Of a stretch of DNA of 64,000 bases, positions 24,166-37,652 are shown in pieces. The translations under genes were made by a program, and so were the position numbers. This stretch comes from Dasyornis broadbenti. Taxonomy: Eukaryota; Chordata; Aves; Passeriformes; Dasyornithidae. The notes below the pieces were generated by a model. It was not told the DNA's origin. It worked only from the letters and a program-made list of their open reading frames with translations, and made no database searches. The stretch's first letter is position 1. Every line of letters starts with the position of its first letter. The stretch spans positions 3,032,570-3,096,569 of the forward strand of contig VZRN01005169.1 of NCBI GenBank assembly GCA_013397935.1, in the 5' to 3' direction.

Positions 24166-27100
24166 AGCTTATGCATGTGTTTGTGACTTACTAGATGCCA
24201 CAGAGAAAACAGAAGCAGGCAGTGATTTCTGTGGTGTCTTATAAGGTATAAACCGATTAAAACTGTTCCTCCAGGTAGGGCATTCAAAACATCATTCCTG
24301 TGTGGATTCTCTAATGTGTTACAAGGGTGGACCTAACTTTGCTGTCTTTCTTTCAACAAAATCTCCAGCTCCAGTGCTGTTTTCTGGCAGCTTACAGGAG
24401 CTGCATATCTTTAAATCTACAGTCCTGCTGTCAAATGTGATTGAATTTGGCTAATGGCTTCCAGAGTTACCAGGCAGACAGACACACAGACATGCACACA
24501 CATCCTGCCACACAGCATCGTCTCATGAGCCAAATTTCCATCAGAAAGGGAGCTTATGGAAAGCAACATGACCAACTCCCCCTTGATCACACTCCAGGTG
24601 TGGAAGACCAGACTTTGCCAAGAGCCCAGCGACAAGCAGCCCAAGAGCCCTCATTTAGCCGTGCGTCATGTCGTGCCAAAAGCAGCATGTTTTCCTTTGT
24701 CACTGCTTAAGGAAGAGTCTAGAGGTGTCATTGACTTTCCCTTTTTGTCCCATCCAGCAAAGCCAGCGTGGCAAAACAAAACTGGAAGAGCATGCTACAC
24801 ATGTGGATTTTTGTTGTACCTATGGCGTAGCCTGAATTTCAGAGGCCGTGTTTTGGAGGCTTTCTCTGCTCTCAGGGGAAATGGAGACACCTCAAAAACA
24901 CAATTTGGATGTTACGTGGACTAAATACAGTTTTTTCAGTCAGATGCCAGAAGGAAGGAGAGTTGAATCCTGCTTAGAATGTGGGGTTTTGGGGTGTGGG
25001 GTGTTTTTTAAGCTGAAAAGGGCCCCAAAGTCATCAAACCCTGCCACCCTTCCTCAGTTCACCTGATTCTTTTGATAGCTCCTAGGATGTGGATGTCAGC
25101 TTTTATCAGAGACAAATGGCAACAAAGCTATGCTGGGAATAAAACCTAAGTCTATTAAAAAAAAAAAAAAAAAACACCAAAAAAAAAACAACAACCCACC
25201 AAAAAAACCCCAAAACAAAAACAAAAACAAACAAACAAACAAAACCAAAACAAAACAAAACAAAAAACAGGAGGAGAGAAAAACCCAACAATGCACACTA
25301 AAATATTCCATATGCTCTTATGGTGGGTTGCCCTCCGCGCACAGAGAAAGATTGTAACTAGGCACAATCTGATAAGGCAGAATGCAACTGCAAGCTACTA
25401 GGCAACCACCAAAAAAAAAGAAGAAGAAGGACAGAATCAGCATACACACAAAAAAGAATAAGGTAGAAGATGGCGGTGAAATTGAGTTTCTATGCATAAA
25501 ATATCACTATTCATGGAGGACCAGATGTTAATAAAACTTTGCAGGGGTTTCCAAGTAAGGCCGTGAGTGAGGCTGCAGTCCGGAGGCCAAGCAACAATGC
25601 CTGTTGTAGTCTAGCTGGTTTTCTTTCCCTTTTCCTTGCATGGTGGAGAAACACACGCCAACCACATAATCACAAGGCACCCTCAGCACCTCCTTCTCCC
25701 TCTCTTTGTAGGTCTCACCCCACTGTCAAGCCTTGTCATTAATAGAAGCCTTGATCCTGCAGTATGAAGCACACACGGGATAGCCGGTTCTCACACGGAG
25801 AGCTTCTCTTCGCATGGAGAGCAGCTTTTCACCGAGGAAGGGTGTTGCACTGCAAAGATTTCAGCCAAGGTCTGCACAAGTAGTTTTGTTCCCAACTTAT
25901 GGCTTCCCAATAAAACTCATGTATGTTAGCACATAATTAGAAGTTTAGCTCTGGTGGATCTAGACCACACATCATGAAGGACGGTTGCTGTTTCCTAGCA
26001 CAAGAGGTCTGATTGCTGATTAGGAATTCAACGCACTATTGTAATGAATATTAATAATAATAATTCACTAGATCTAGGTTTGCAGCTCTGTTTCAAGCAG
26101 ACTTCCTATTGAAATTAAGCAGACTTCCACGCATCCTGAGAAAGCGTGTCTCCTTACAAAATAGAAATGTGATCCTGCAGTCCTACCCTATGGTAGCAGT
26201 CAGGCCCAGGAACAGCGCCAAAAAGCTCAACAAGATGAGCCTGTACAAGGGCCATTTTACATAAAACAGGAGTAATCATGGAAACATGGCTCTCTGGATT
26301 AGAACCAAGCCCCTGAGTCACGAAGCGGGACCCCCCTGTTGTAGTTTCTGTAGAAACACAAAGCAACGTGGGAACACGGCCTCATTTGAAGACACAAATG
26401 GCAAAATCCCTTATTCTGGATTTTTAAGGCAAGCTCTTTCACACCAACCTGCTCTTTGGCTTTGAGCAAATCACTTTGCTTGCTCAAGTTTGTTGTTTTT
26501 TTAAATTAGTACCGAAAATGGGTTTCGACACATTTTTCCTCACAGGGGTGTTGGGAGGCTGAGTTAATAAGTGTTTGCCAAGCGGTAGGAGATTCTCAGA
26601 TGAATCTCACTTCCCCTGGATGTGTACCATGCTCATTGTGGCTGTGTCTGAACACTTACACATGTATAATTAAGAAGGACCGTGATAACAGAAAGTGCAA
26701 AGTGCTGCTCCTTTCTCACTGCATAATAATGTCTTGGAGGTGGGTGGCCCAAGAGGGAAGCATTGCATCAGGTGCGACAGCTTGCTGCTGAGGTGTGTTC
26801 TGAGAACAGTCAGTTTTTGTCTTTCACCGAATTGAGGCTCAGTATAACCTTTAGATTTTTCACTATATGCTAATGAAACCTTCCCTGGGCACTCAGCTAT
26901 TCCCTCCAGCCCCTGCTTGCTTTCTGTGCACAAACCCTTTACAAGCCTACACAAGCACCCATCAGCTTTCATTATAATTTACCTGCAAAATCCACACACT
27001 CCTGCTTTCATGTAAAAAAAAAACACTTTAAAAAAAAAAAAAAAAAAGCCTAAGATATAAAAACCATCGTGAAAGCCAGTGAAATAATCTGTTGCCTACA

Positions 27101-30100
27101 AATCAGGCTTGTGATGGTAGGAATTAGACCTCCCACATCACATTAGCTTGGAGGGCTCTCCCTTCCCCTTAGCCTGCAGTGGAATTCCCATTCCTACCGC
27201 CATGGTGGAAGCCAGCCCTGGCCCGATGTGTGCATACCACCCGTCCTGTAGCTGCAGCATGTTTACTTCAGGATTTAAAAATCAGGAGTGGGGGAAATGG
27301 TTGTGAACTAACAGCAGTCTCTTTGTTGTGTATGGTATAGGCAGGGCAGGTAGAAGAATCCCACCTTGGTTGGAGGCCAGCCTGCATGGCCTCCCCATCT
27401 ATTGTCACCAAGATCTGGGTGATCTCAGGTGAGGAAGCATGTTACAAAGAAGGAAAAGACAGGCTGGGTAGGGCAGTCCAACAAGGTGGAATTAGTAAAT
27501 CCATAGCCTTAAATATTCTATATGATACAGTCCTCACTTTTCTATGATAACTGCTCCACTGCCCTTAGGCTCTTGCAGCAAAAAAGGTCCTTTAAGATAT
27601 GTAGGCCCCATTAATAGCTATTATAATACCTCGCTGTGACACTGTATGATCTCAGTGTTGCTGGTTCCACATTTTGCATTGCCAAAGATAACCTTGCACA
27701 CATGTAGACAGCTCTGGATAGTTATCATGACATGCTTGCAAACTGGGGATAACTCCCAGCCAAGGGGTGCAAATCAAACCCTCAATGTCCTCTCAGAGAT
27801 GAGGGCCTTGCATGGCCCAGTGGCTGTACCATGCTGGGAGGAGCATTGGGTTGTTCTTGGCGCTTGGGTGTTGTTTCCTTTTCCTCATTCATGTCACCAA
27901 GATGGTCACCATCCCAAAGGCTCCCATCAGCATCCTCTGTCCTCATGCACCAGCTTCCTGAATGAACAGAGGAGGGAGGAAAAAGACCATGAGCAGAGCC
28001 AGTGCTCCAGGTTCCACCATCTGCAAAAATGAGGGCTTGAAAATACTGACTCAAGTCAGAGGGTGCCAACTCACCAAAGCCTGCACCGCACCCTCTCTGT
28101 TTGGCATACCTGAAGCAAACACTGAGGAGCCTTCAAAATGAGGGCTGTGCAAGTCATTAGGACCTAAGAAATGGCTTGCAGCACTCTGCCAAACTGGGTA
28201 CTGCAGCAAGAGCTTGGGGAAGGCCAGAGTCAGCAGAATGTTTTTGGAGAAGAGGTGCAGTAGGATCTCAGATGTTTGGGCATTTCACACACAGAGGCTT
28301 CTGAGGGAGTATGGCAAGGAGCAGGTGGACGGACAGACAAGCAGCAGCCAGAGCCACATGAATTCATTGCCTCCTGTGCATTCATCCACCACGGATACAG
28401 CTTTGCAAAAAAATCCTGTGGCAGGTATTCAATGGCAAAGCTAATTAACCCCCCAAAATTCCTACTCCAAACACTCCCCTAAATATACAGCTACTTAGAT
28501 TGCACAGTATGTTCAGCAGTAGCTTTCTTGATAGGATCTTCCTCAGGAAAGGAAGACGGAGAAAAGCAGAGTCGGAGCACCCAAAGAAGGATAGACAATT
28601 TCCTTTAAGAGATGGAATGGGATACAGAAAAAGCCAGCGGAGGAATAGTTTAATCAGCTTCAGGCTCCCTGAGCTAAGTGGGGACCCACTTTAAAGAGGA
28701 ACAGGTCATGCAAAGACACAGGTTCCTATCCAGAGCCATCTAGGATTTTCCTAGGGACTTGAAGGGAATCTTGGAGAACGTGCTACAAAAGGGGTTACAA
28801 GTGTACTGTGCCTTACTGTGTTCATTAGTGCAGTAGTTAATTAGGGAATTATTTTGATGAATCCCAAAGAGTGTCAACAGGATATCAGTACAACAAAATC
28901 AGTCAATTTGAGTTTTCCCGCCACACAGATTCCCATCATGGGGAGGAGGACAATACACACCACCACACCCAGGAGGAAAACAAACGGACAAATCTCTCCT
29001 TGGAATCTCCTAGGCAGAGAGAATATACAAAACTCGACCAAGTAGAAAATCACTTATAAAAATGGCAAACACTCATGTTTCGTGCATATGAGGCATCTGC
29101 AAGAGCAAAGACACCTGTTAACCCTTTTTTCCCAGCTAATTAATTTGGTAGATATGATTATGGAGAGTCAAAATTAGTACTTATAGACCTGTTGACAAGG
29201 CAAGGTTTTATAGTTCTTCCCATTGCAGATCCAAGTCCTCACTCAGCCTACACTCACATTCAGAGTTCCTATCTCATTGGTCTCATTGGATATTCCATAG
29301 GGTAGGAGGTCAGAGGGCTGCCAATGCCCAGTGAAAAGCAGCAACCCCAACAATGCATCCAGGTTCATGGACACTTTTGATAACTGCATACTTTTCCCTT
29401 GTGGTTTGCCAGCAAAGGAGATACCTTCTCTGTGATTCCCAGCTATGAAATGGTTGGCAGGTCTCTGACAAATTGAGCTTCTCCCTTATAATCCTCCCCT
29501 TTTCAGTTATCCAAAAGTCAGATCGTTATTTTCCATAATGGGTAATGGCTGCTTGCCTGAGGGGCAACTGCTGATCTCCTGGGCTTGCCATGTAACTAAT
29601 AAATAATTGGTGGTCTAGGGATACTATGAAGTCTTGTGTTTTTCCTGGGAGACATCAGACAAGACAAGAGAAATTATTTCTAATGGTGAGTGTATTAATC
29701 ACTGGAAGAGGAGAGTTTAAGAACCGCTGACAAATATCAGCCTGTAAAGAGAAGAGCTGAACCTGTCTTCAGACACTTCAAGCAGTGTAGCATTCGCTGC
29801 CCTCACACCTGGGGTTCCTTCTCATGTTATTTACTGCATTTTCTATTTTTTTCAGGAAAATATTATATTTCCTTCCATTCTGCTCTCTACATGTCCCAGT
29901 ACTACCTCCATCTGGAGGTATTCAGACAGCTTTCAGTAACGCTGGGAGGACCATGACCAGTATCTCCCCATTCAGTGGCCTCAGCCAGCAGCAAGCCAAG
30001 GGTAGGCAGCAAAGGCCACTGCCTTTGTAGATACCCAGCTCAGCAACCTGGGGGGCTCACATAACCTCCAGCTAGAAACACTGCAATGCTCCTGAACCAC

Positions 30101-30112
30101 CCAGGACCTTCT
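24166..30112. other. Intergenic DNA with A-rich patches, no gene recognised
   Basis: Mostly unique DNA. A-rich low-complexity sequence lies at 25157-25275 and A runs at about 27015-27048. A stretch at 25010-25060 faintly resembles a decayed CR1 end but is too weak to call. The segment at 26010-26120 is AT-rich with clustered TAAT cores. No coding exon is recognised. Confidence 0.55.
25157..25275. repeat. A-rich low-complexity tract with AAAAC/AAAC units
   Basis: A run of 18 adenines is followed by A-rich text with many CAAAA and CAAA units, on the plus strand. The plus and minus frames through it are low-complexity artefacts. Confidence 0.9.
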
Positions 30113-30545
30113 CTATGGGGACAGGTTTGCTGCGGTCTCTTGCCACCTCGCTGTACATAAATCAAACATAATTAAAGACATAATCAAACGGATTCCTGAA
30201 AACAAGCCCTGACTGTAAAGTTTCGTTACAACCCCTAACACACCTGCTAGCGCAGCTATCGCCCGGCTGTGCGCTATCAAAGGTGTAATAACACGGCCGT
30301 ATCCTGCGAAAGCTCCAGGGGAAAGCTTGAACAGAAAAGCCTTCATAGTCTTAAGGCAAGGAAAATATTATTGCACTTCCACAAAGCAGCTTCCCTTCCT
30401 CCAGAGCAACCACCTCAGGACTTTCATCTCAGCGAGTTCTTGGCATTTATTATTTTAGAGCTTTTTCGCATCGAGAAATGATTATTTTCTTTCTTGCTCC
30501 GAGATCACTCTTTATTGTTAGTTAAATAAATAAAATTGATGGAGA
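30113..30545. promoter_or_regulatory. Strong candidate distal enhancer (GATA, TCF/LEF and T-box sites, CpG retained)
   Basis: Unique DNA with many retained CpGs in an otherwise CpG-poor flank. At its centre motifs overlap: TATC (a GATA site on the other strand) at 30275-30278, ATCAAAGG (TCF/LEF type) at 30276-30283 and AGGTGT (T-box half-site) at 30281-30286. An inverted T-box half-site ACACCT at 30240-30245 overlaps an E-box CACCTG at 30241-30246. A further GATA-type core lies at 30257-30260. It sits about 19 kb beyond the GATA3 polyadenylation site. The motifs are seen. Enhancer activity, conservation and GATA3 as target are inferred, because distal 3' enhancers of GATA3 are known in mammals. 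Confidence 0.45.
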
Positions 30546-31814
30546 AAATAGCACATGCTTAGCAAAAGTGTGTTTCATCAAGCTGTCTGATCCTGGGGAT
30601 CCCGGGTATTTAATCGACATGGAAAACTTGCTCAGCTGGATTTATCTATATATTATACACACACATAAAAATGCACACTTACACACACATATATATCTCA
30701 TAGGTGTGTGTACATTCATGTGATGGCTAATATCAAGTCTCTCTCTCTCTCTTTGCTGCTGAATGTGATCATGTTTCTTGAGTACAAACCTAAAGTCTGT
30801 CTCTTTCATGGGTAACAAAGAGGGAAAGTCCCAGAGACTTCCATTGATTTCATTTCCCTTGAGAAATTCAAGTTTTGTCTGCAAGAGTGGCAAGCACTTC
30901 ACTGGGAAAGGAAAGGAAATGAGATCATGTTCCCATCTGCCTCACTCTCTGCTTCTCCAGCAAAACTTCTCCAACAAACTCTGGGAAGATTTATATGAAT
31001 TGCAAACTCTGAAAAAAATAATGATCCTAGGTTTTGCAGGAACTTAGAATAATCCTACACACATCCCTGGATATAACATCAATTCTGGAGCATCCCTTAG
31101 TGCCAGGTGGCTCCCTGATGCCTTTCAAACAAAAGGGCTGCGGTTTCATGGAGCAGATGAATATTTGCTTTTTATTCCCCCTTTGATCAAGACCAGCTCC
31201 AGCAGCAGCAGGCAGCGGGTTCTGACCGCTTCCCTTTTGGATCTGACCCATTTTGGGTACTGGTTTCTGCAGTAACTATCCATGCACGCTTTAAGGCATG
31301 TTTTTGTTCCTCATCTATCTATTCACTCAACAAATTAGCACAGTCTAGTCTTATGCAAATCAGAGGTTCGATTTCCTTGTGTATGTTGAAACTCTTCCTC
31401 TGCCTTTACCAGCCAATGCACAGCTACTGTTATTTCCCTGCTCAGATGGGTTTTCATGGCTCGCTGCAGGCTGTAGAAGTTAATACATGGGAACACAATC
31501 CAAGTAAGCTAAGCATGTGTTTTACCACATACAGAGAGTAAAACATGGGGACAACAAAGAGACAAGGGATGTGGGGAGAAAAGAAAGGGTCAGATTCACT
31601 TGCTTTCAGATGACAGAAAGCAAAACATAAATAAAGAATAAAAATTTGATAGTTGGAGAGGAGAGACTGCAACCAATTACCCACACTCAAATGCAAATAC
31701 AAAATGACAGCTCCACTCTCAATGCCCTTAAAGAGAAATGGAGGGTAGCTTTCACATGTGAAAGCAGAGTAGGGGGAAAATAACATGTCATTTCCTTTCA
31801 ATAGCACCTAGAGA
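30546..31814. other. Intergenic DNA, no gene recognised
   Basis: Unique sequence except for an alternating AC/AT patch at about 30648-30715 and a short CT run at about 30740-30753. No gene or transposon is seen. Confidence 0.55.
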
Positions 31815-31918
31815 CCACAGAATCATATAGGTTGGAAAAGACCTTTAGAATCATCGAGTCCAATCACTGCCAATCCCACAAAACCATGTGCCTTCCTGAA
31901 GTGTCACATCTACATGTG
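31815..31918 (-). mobile_element. CR1 3'-end fragment, minus strand
   Basis: Begins with ACAGAATCATATAGGTTGGA and continues as the reverse complement of a CR1 3' UTR (AAAGACC, then GAGTCCAATCA). This is a severely 5'-truncated copy of about 100 bases. Confidence 0.85.
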
Positions 31919-33382
31919 CCACAAAGCCCATGCGTCAGTTTTCCAGGCAAAAAATAGAAACCTGGTTTTGGTGCTCACAGAAGGCCTGGAGAGTGTAGAA
32001 ATGAGAAAAAAAAAAATTGAGGAAAATTTTTATGAGGGCAGAAGAGGGATTACAAGGAGGCAATCCCACAGCAGACCGTGGACTAGATCCTACAGCCCCT
32101 AAACTCCAAATCCAGACTCTGACCACTGGACAATAAAACCTGCTGCCCAGTTTCTGTTTTCACTTGGTTTCAGTCAAGGTAAACTGGGGCCTGACTTCCA
32201 TGAAACTGTTATTGTGTGAAGGGAATTGTAATGTGTCCTTTGCCAGCACGGTTAAAACACCCTAACAGATGTTATTCTGATGACAGACGTCAAAATAGGT
32301 AGATAGATTAACTGACAGATAGACAGAAAGAGATTGAAATAAGGAAAATACATACAGGGAGAGAGTGAGAGAGATGGATAGATAGATGAGCAGGAAGAGC
32401 TGGGAATATAACAGATTATATAGATAGATAGACAGATCTTGGCATAAAGCACTCACATCAAGGTGCAGTTGGCAGCCCTGATTTAATGCATCATTTGCTC
32501 AAAGTGCTCATCTCCCTCCCTCTGAGTAAAACGAAGCTGTTTGTTATGCGTTACGGAACAAATCTGTGTGTGGGCTCCCTCAGGGTCATAGGATTGCATG
32601 AGGTGAAGGGCCTGATCCTGCCAAGTTCCCAGCACCCTCTCTCCCCTCTGAAGCACAGGGAGAAGGGGTGATGCTCAGCATCAGCACCCGAAATGCCAAA
32701 CGCCCTGAGAGCCCTGGCCAGTGCTGGAATGAGTGCCAGGACACGGGGAGGAAGGAAGGAGGGTGGATCGTGACTTACCCGCATCATCTCATAACCTGCC
32801 TCAAGATGTATTCAAATTATAAATAAGTAGCGAGATTCCTTCTGTCAACACATTTCAATTTAGGGCTTCTGGTTTGGCAAACAGTTTCACAAGAAAGCTT
32901 CTTACAATACCCAGGACAGTGTGAACACAGAGGACTCATGGCCACTCTTCTGCATCACAGAACACCCTTTCCAATTTCACCTGAGAAATACTTCTTGAAA
33001 TTTGTTTAAACTTTCAGGCTCTCAGGAGGCTGCCTACCCTTGATTTTCATTTAAAGCAACTATACCTTGTTTTTGTGCTGCATTAAACCCCAGCATTAAG
33101 GCCTTTTTCAAATCCAAGACCGTAGCCTAACACAATGTTTTAACAAACACAGCTTTATGCAAAGCTTGGAGCTGGGGAACAGAAACAATACAAATAAAAA
33201 GCTGTAATTCTCCTATTAAATAATCTCGGTTTATTCTCCCTGACTACTCTGCTGTTGGTCCCTATCTGCTGGCTCACCTCTGCGTTGTTTTAACGTTGGT
33301 GTAAAATTTACCTTGATTTCAGTGAGAACAGAAATTTTTGCAGCCTCAACAAAAACTTGACAAGGGCTGAACTAACATTAGT
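31919..33382. other. Intergenic DNA with decayed GATA/GACA tetranucleotides
   Basis: Unique sequence with a degenerate tetranucleotide region at about 32295-32440 (GATA, GACA and GGAT units interrupted by other bases). No coding exon is recognised. The GATA units there are microsatellite sequence and not by themselves evidence of regulation. Confidence 0.55.
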
Positions 33383-33592
33383 TCTTCACCTAGAGGGTAG
33401 TCGGGCACTAGAATAGGCTCCAGGGAAGTGTTCAAGGCCCCAAGGCTGCCAGAGCTCAAGGAGTATTTGGACAACATTCTCAGGCACATGGAGGGATTCT
33501 TGGGGCTGTCCTGTGCAAGGGCAGGAGGTGGATTTGATGATCCTTGTGGGTCCCTTCCAACTCAGGATATTCTATGATTTTGCGATTCTAGT
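33383..33592 (+). mobile_element. CR1 3'-end fragment, plus strand
   Basis: Typical CR1 3' UTR text running into the terminal signature CTTCCAACTCAGGATATTCTATG at 33555-33580, ending near GATTCTA at 33586-33592. It is 5'-truncated and non-coding. Confidence 0.9.
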
Positions 33593-35237
33593 TTAGGAAT
33601 GAAGATTTTGTTTTGCCCTCTTTATATCCATAAGCCAGGCCCATTCTCAGTCACCCACAACAAAGATTCAATCTTTACACTTAGGACAGCGGGGCTGGGG
33701 GAAGCTTTCAGCTCACGGGAAAGTCCCCACCTTCAAACCCGCTCACGAACAAGAGCCATCCTGAGCCCTGCTGAAGCGTGCTGGAAACATACCCAGGCCA
33801 GACGGCCCTTTGTGGTATTTCAGCACATCCTGCTTCTTGTCCTACCTTGGAGGAGTGAAAATGAAAATATGAATATACTTTCCAAAACCTCAACATAGTT
33901 TTGGTGCAAGGGTGGGGAAGGCAAAGCTGTGGTTTTGTTTGCATTGCACATCCACAGAAAGTTCTGTTGGTTTGTTTTTTCTTTATTTTTGCACCAGAGC
34001 CTGATTACCCTTTGTGAAATGTCCCAGACAAGCCAAAATTGTGGCTTGGAGCATGTCATTTATCCACAGGAAAAAAAATCATAAATCCTTAGCGAAAATT
34101 ACCTGCGGCTGAATTCTTGACCACTTTACATGGACAGACAACCCCTACAGTGATGCAGAATCACTTACTGTGGTTTGAGGGGGAAACACTCCAAGAATTT
34201 CAGTTTTACTCCTTGCTTGGAAAAAATGATGGCCCTGATATCTCCAACGGGGTCACATAAAATCTTGCATTCATTTTATGGTAATAGCTTTTTCCCTCAG
34301 CACTGTGTGGCAATGCTTAATTAACAAATGCTCAGACCTGAGGAAAGACATGAAAGATTGGAGATACTTGAGGTGTATCACCAAAACTATTTTCAAAGAG
34401 GTCACCAGTGGTGATTCACTTCAGAGAATTACTGCATTTTCCAGCAGCAGGGCCAAGCATAATAAGTGCAGAGGAAAAAAAAATTACAAGAGGCAAAGGA
34501 AAGCAAAATGGGAAGTTTGAAGGTTTTCATTTGGTTTTAATGAAACAAACAACAACAAAAAATCATTTGAGTCAGCTCAAAACATTTTCTTCATCTGAAA
34601 ATGAAATGTTGAGTATCATTTGGAAGTAATTTAAAAGTTTTCTTTCTTATCTCTTTCTTTTAATATAAATTAGATCAATCCTTCAAGGAAAATGCCATTT
34701 GAAAATGAAAAATGCAAAAAGCTTCAAATAGGTTTTTTTCATAAAGGAAACGTTTTACCCTAAAAATACCCATGTGCCATGATTTTTAAATACTTCTCTT
34801 ATTTATTTTGGTGACAAATTTCTTCAACTAATTCAAGCAGTGTTTAGTCCCTGGTAAAAGTGTACTGTTTATTAAAATACATCTATTGCCCTCCACACCA
34901 TAGATTACAAAGTGATAATTGCTTGTCACCAAAAGCTGAATTCAGTAAGTGACCATGAAACAAGACAGTGCTCCCAATCATCACCAGTGCTCTGGCAAAA
35001 ATACCCAGCAAGGAACAGGCTCTGTATCAAACCAGACCATAGCCAGAGAGTGTTTTGTGGCCGTTATCCTTGGGAAGGGGCTCACAGACAGCATGATGCA
35101 GGAATTCAAGCAGGAATTCAGTTTCACCTCTGAGCTTGTACAGGTCTGCAATAACATCTGCACATTGAAAAGCTGATCAAGTGTCAAGTGAAGGCTACAG
35201 CGGATGCCCCTCACATTTTCTCTGGTGGTTCTCATAG
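33593..35237. other. Intergenic DNA, no gene recognised
   Basis: AT-rich unique sequence (especially 34480-34880) between two plus-strand CR1 fragments. Short frames only. No RNA gene seen. Confidence 0.5.
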
Positions 35238-35684
35238 CAATAAGGGCCAGAGGAGGTCACAAAGATGATTAGAGGGATGAAATACCTCTCCTATGAGGAA
35301 AGATTTGGACAACTGAGTTTGTTCAGACTGGAGGATGCTCCAGGGTGACCTTATGGCAGCCTTTTGCTACCTGAAGGGGCTACAAGAACTGAAGAGGAGC
35401 TGTTTACCACGGGTATGGGAGTGACAGGACAAGGGGGAATGGCTTTAAACTAACAGGGCAGATTTAGACGTTGGGATGAAGAAATTCTTCCCTGTGAGAG
35501 TGGTGAGGCCCTGGCACAGGTTGCCCGGAGATGTTGTAGCAGACCCATCCCTGGAAGTGACCAAGGGCAGGTTGGATGGCGCTCAGAGCCACCTGGTCAG
35601 CTGGAAGGTGTCCCTGCCCACAGCAGGGATACTGGAGCTAGATGATCTTTAAGGACCCTTCCAGCCCAAACCAATCTATGAAAG
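35238..35684 (+). mobile_element. CR1 fragment, ORF2 end plus 3' UTR, plus strand
   Basis: Contains the CR1 text around the end of ORF2 (CTCTCCTATGAGGAAAG, then CAACTGAGTTTGTTCAG), then the 3' UTR with GTGGTGAGGCCCTGGCACAG and CTGGAAGGTGTCCCTGCCCA, and ends near CAATCTATGAAAG at 35672-35684. About 450 bases, with broken frames. Confidence 0.92.
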
Positions 35685-36399
35685 TTTAGAAATGAAAATC
35701 AAAATCACTCATCCAATGGTCATTTGGACATTTCTCCTAAGAGAAGCATCTCTCAGCTTAGTATCTGGGTATTTGCCTACCCAAAAAAAGTGGTGATGGA
35801 TACAGGAAATATTGGAGTGTTGGGGGATTTTATCTTTTTCTTGAAACCTTGGGGTCAAATTATGCCTTTCCCACTTCTGAATACATGCCATTAAAAAAAA
35901 AAAAGGGATTTTAAATACAAAGTGCTGTTACTCTGAATGTTCTGTACAAGGTAAGATTTATTCTTCCTAAAAGCTTTGGAGTCCTTTTGGCTCAATGGCC
36001 ACGTGTGTGTCATGTTGGATGCTGGATATTTTGCCCCTAGGGGAAGGGGCACAACCCACGTATTTATGCCTGTGCTAAAGTGCAGTAACCCTGACCACCC
36101 TATCAGCCTATCTCTCTATCAGCACCTCCATCTGCCCATATGTTTTATCTCATCGTTCTCTATTTATTTATATTGCCATGATATCTGAGATCCTGCCTAC
36201 ACTCAACTGCCAATGTCTCGAGCTCGTGTGCTGCACAGGAGGGGAAGGCACAAGGAGCGGGTGCAAGGCTCAGCCTGGCCAGACATAGTTGTATAACCAA
36301 GGTAGATTTGCCTCTACAAAGCGCAAAATCTGTGTGGGTTTGCCTTTTTCTTTTTTTTTTTTTTTTTNTATTTGTGTATGAAGGTGGGATTGTTTGTGT

Positions 36400-36438
<39 letters not shown>

Positions 36439-37652
36439 GCTGAGATGTTGTTTTTCTGCAAGGTGATCATGTGGGGAGGTGCAAAAAGGTATTCAGCTCA
36501 CTTCACGCAAGCTCAAATTCACGCAAGTGGTGTCAGAGTTGGTTGGGTTTTTTTTTCTCTCTGATATTTGTTTTTCAAGCATTTGTTCCCCAGCCATGTT
36601 GTTTGCTCGTCTCTGAGTGTTAAATACAGGGAGGCAACCTCTAATTGTGGTTTTCCTGAGGGTGCTGAAACACATAAAATGCACACGGGCTCGAGGTCAG
36701 TGTCCTGGAAGTGTCAGCTTTCTCCCTCGGAGGAAGCCGGTGCAAGTGGTACCTCGTGAATCACTCTCCCAAGCCTGTATACCTGAGATTCTCAGATTCT
36801 GCCTGAAGGAGGGGAGAAACGTGGCTCAAATGCTATTTATCACCCCTGTCTTTCAACAGCACAAGCAGAGTCATCCAACATCTGCAGCACCGCTGAAAGG
36901 CTCCCGTCCATGTTTGCAAGGAAGGTCACGCAGAGGTAACTGAGCACTGCTGCACTTAACCATTTCTTTTGACCTGATGGGTTGTTCTCCTTTTAAATCA
37001 AACTTTGGGCACAGCCTGCCTGTGTTCCCAAGGGTTTCATTGTTTTTTGCTAGTCTTTTTAATAATGGGAGATAAAAGGCAAAGTGTGAAAAATTTTGTG
37101 GGGTCTCTTCTGGGGTTCTCTTGTCAGGAACCCCCATTTCCATGCTGGCAAGACCACTGTTAGCAAAAATTAGAAATGTCAGCACTGTTTTTATTATAGA
37201 ATGTTTGATTCATAGTGTATCTTCTTGTAAGACCCAGATGGCCTTACAAATGTCAGTGAGTTATGCCCCATGTCTAGTGGGTGGAGCTATTATTGGTAGT
37301 AGAACAAACATAACCAAGATATTAGATTGGGATTTACACCCCTACGTTCCTGGATTATAGGGGAGCAGCTGAAAGACTTGTGAAAATACACAGCTTTGGC
37401 TCATGCAGACTAACTTCTCTTTCCCCACCAGTACATAATGTCTTGGAAGAATCTATTGCATCACAATATTTTAGCAACCTACCAAAAGTTTGTGCTGAAG
37501 AAGTAAAAGAATTCACAGCCCATGAACCTGCCAAGAGACTTACCCTTCAGGATGAGGTTTCTGAAGCCATGTGGGACTGGTTCCCTGCATTAAAAGGAAT
37601 CTTCTGCTGTTCTCTGTGTTGAGCACGTAACTTGTCTTGGAAAGACAGTGAT
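35685..37652. other. Intergenic DNA with long T tracts and an ambiguous base
   Basis: Unique sequence apart from two T tracts (36350-36367 and 36401-36437), between which there is one N at 36368. No gene or transposon is recognised. Confidence 0.55.
36350..36437. repeat. Compound poly(T) tracts with one N
   Basis: Two long thymine runs with TG-rich DNA between them. The single N at 36368 falls at the end of the first run, as expected of a read or consensus uncertainty in a homopolymer. Confidence 0.9.

Noticed and set aside
23517..24287. Long open frames through the purine repeat and gap
   Set aside because: They are translations of a microsatellite and of unknown bases, not proteins.
25005..25065. 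Possible CR1 3' end
   Set aside because: Only loose resemblance (AAGGGCCCCAAAGTCATCAAA) without the terminal repeat signature.
32295..32440. Clustered GATA motifs as an autoregulatory GATA3 element
   Set aside because: They are units of a decayed GATA/GACA microsatellite, so the motif count is a repeat artefact.
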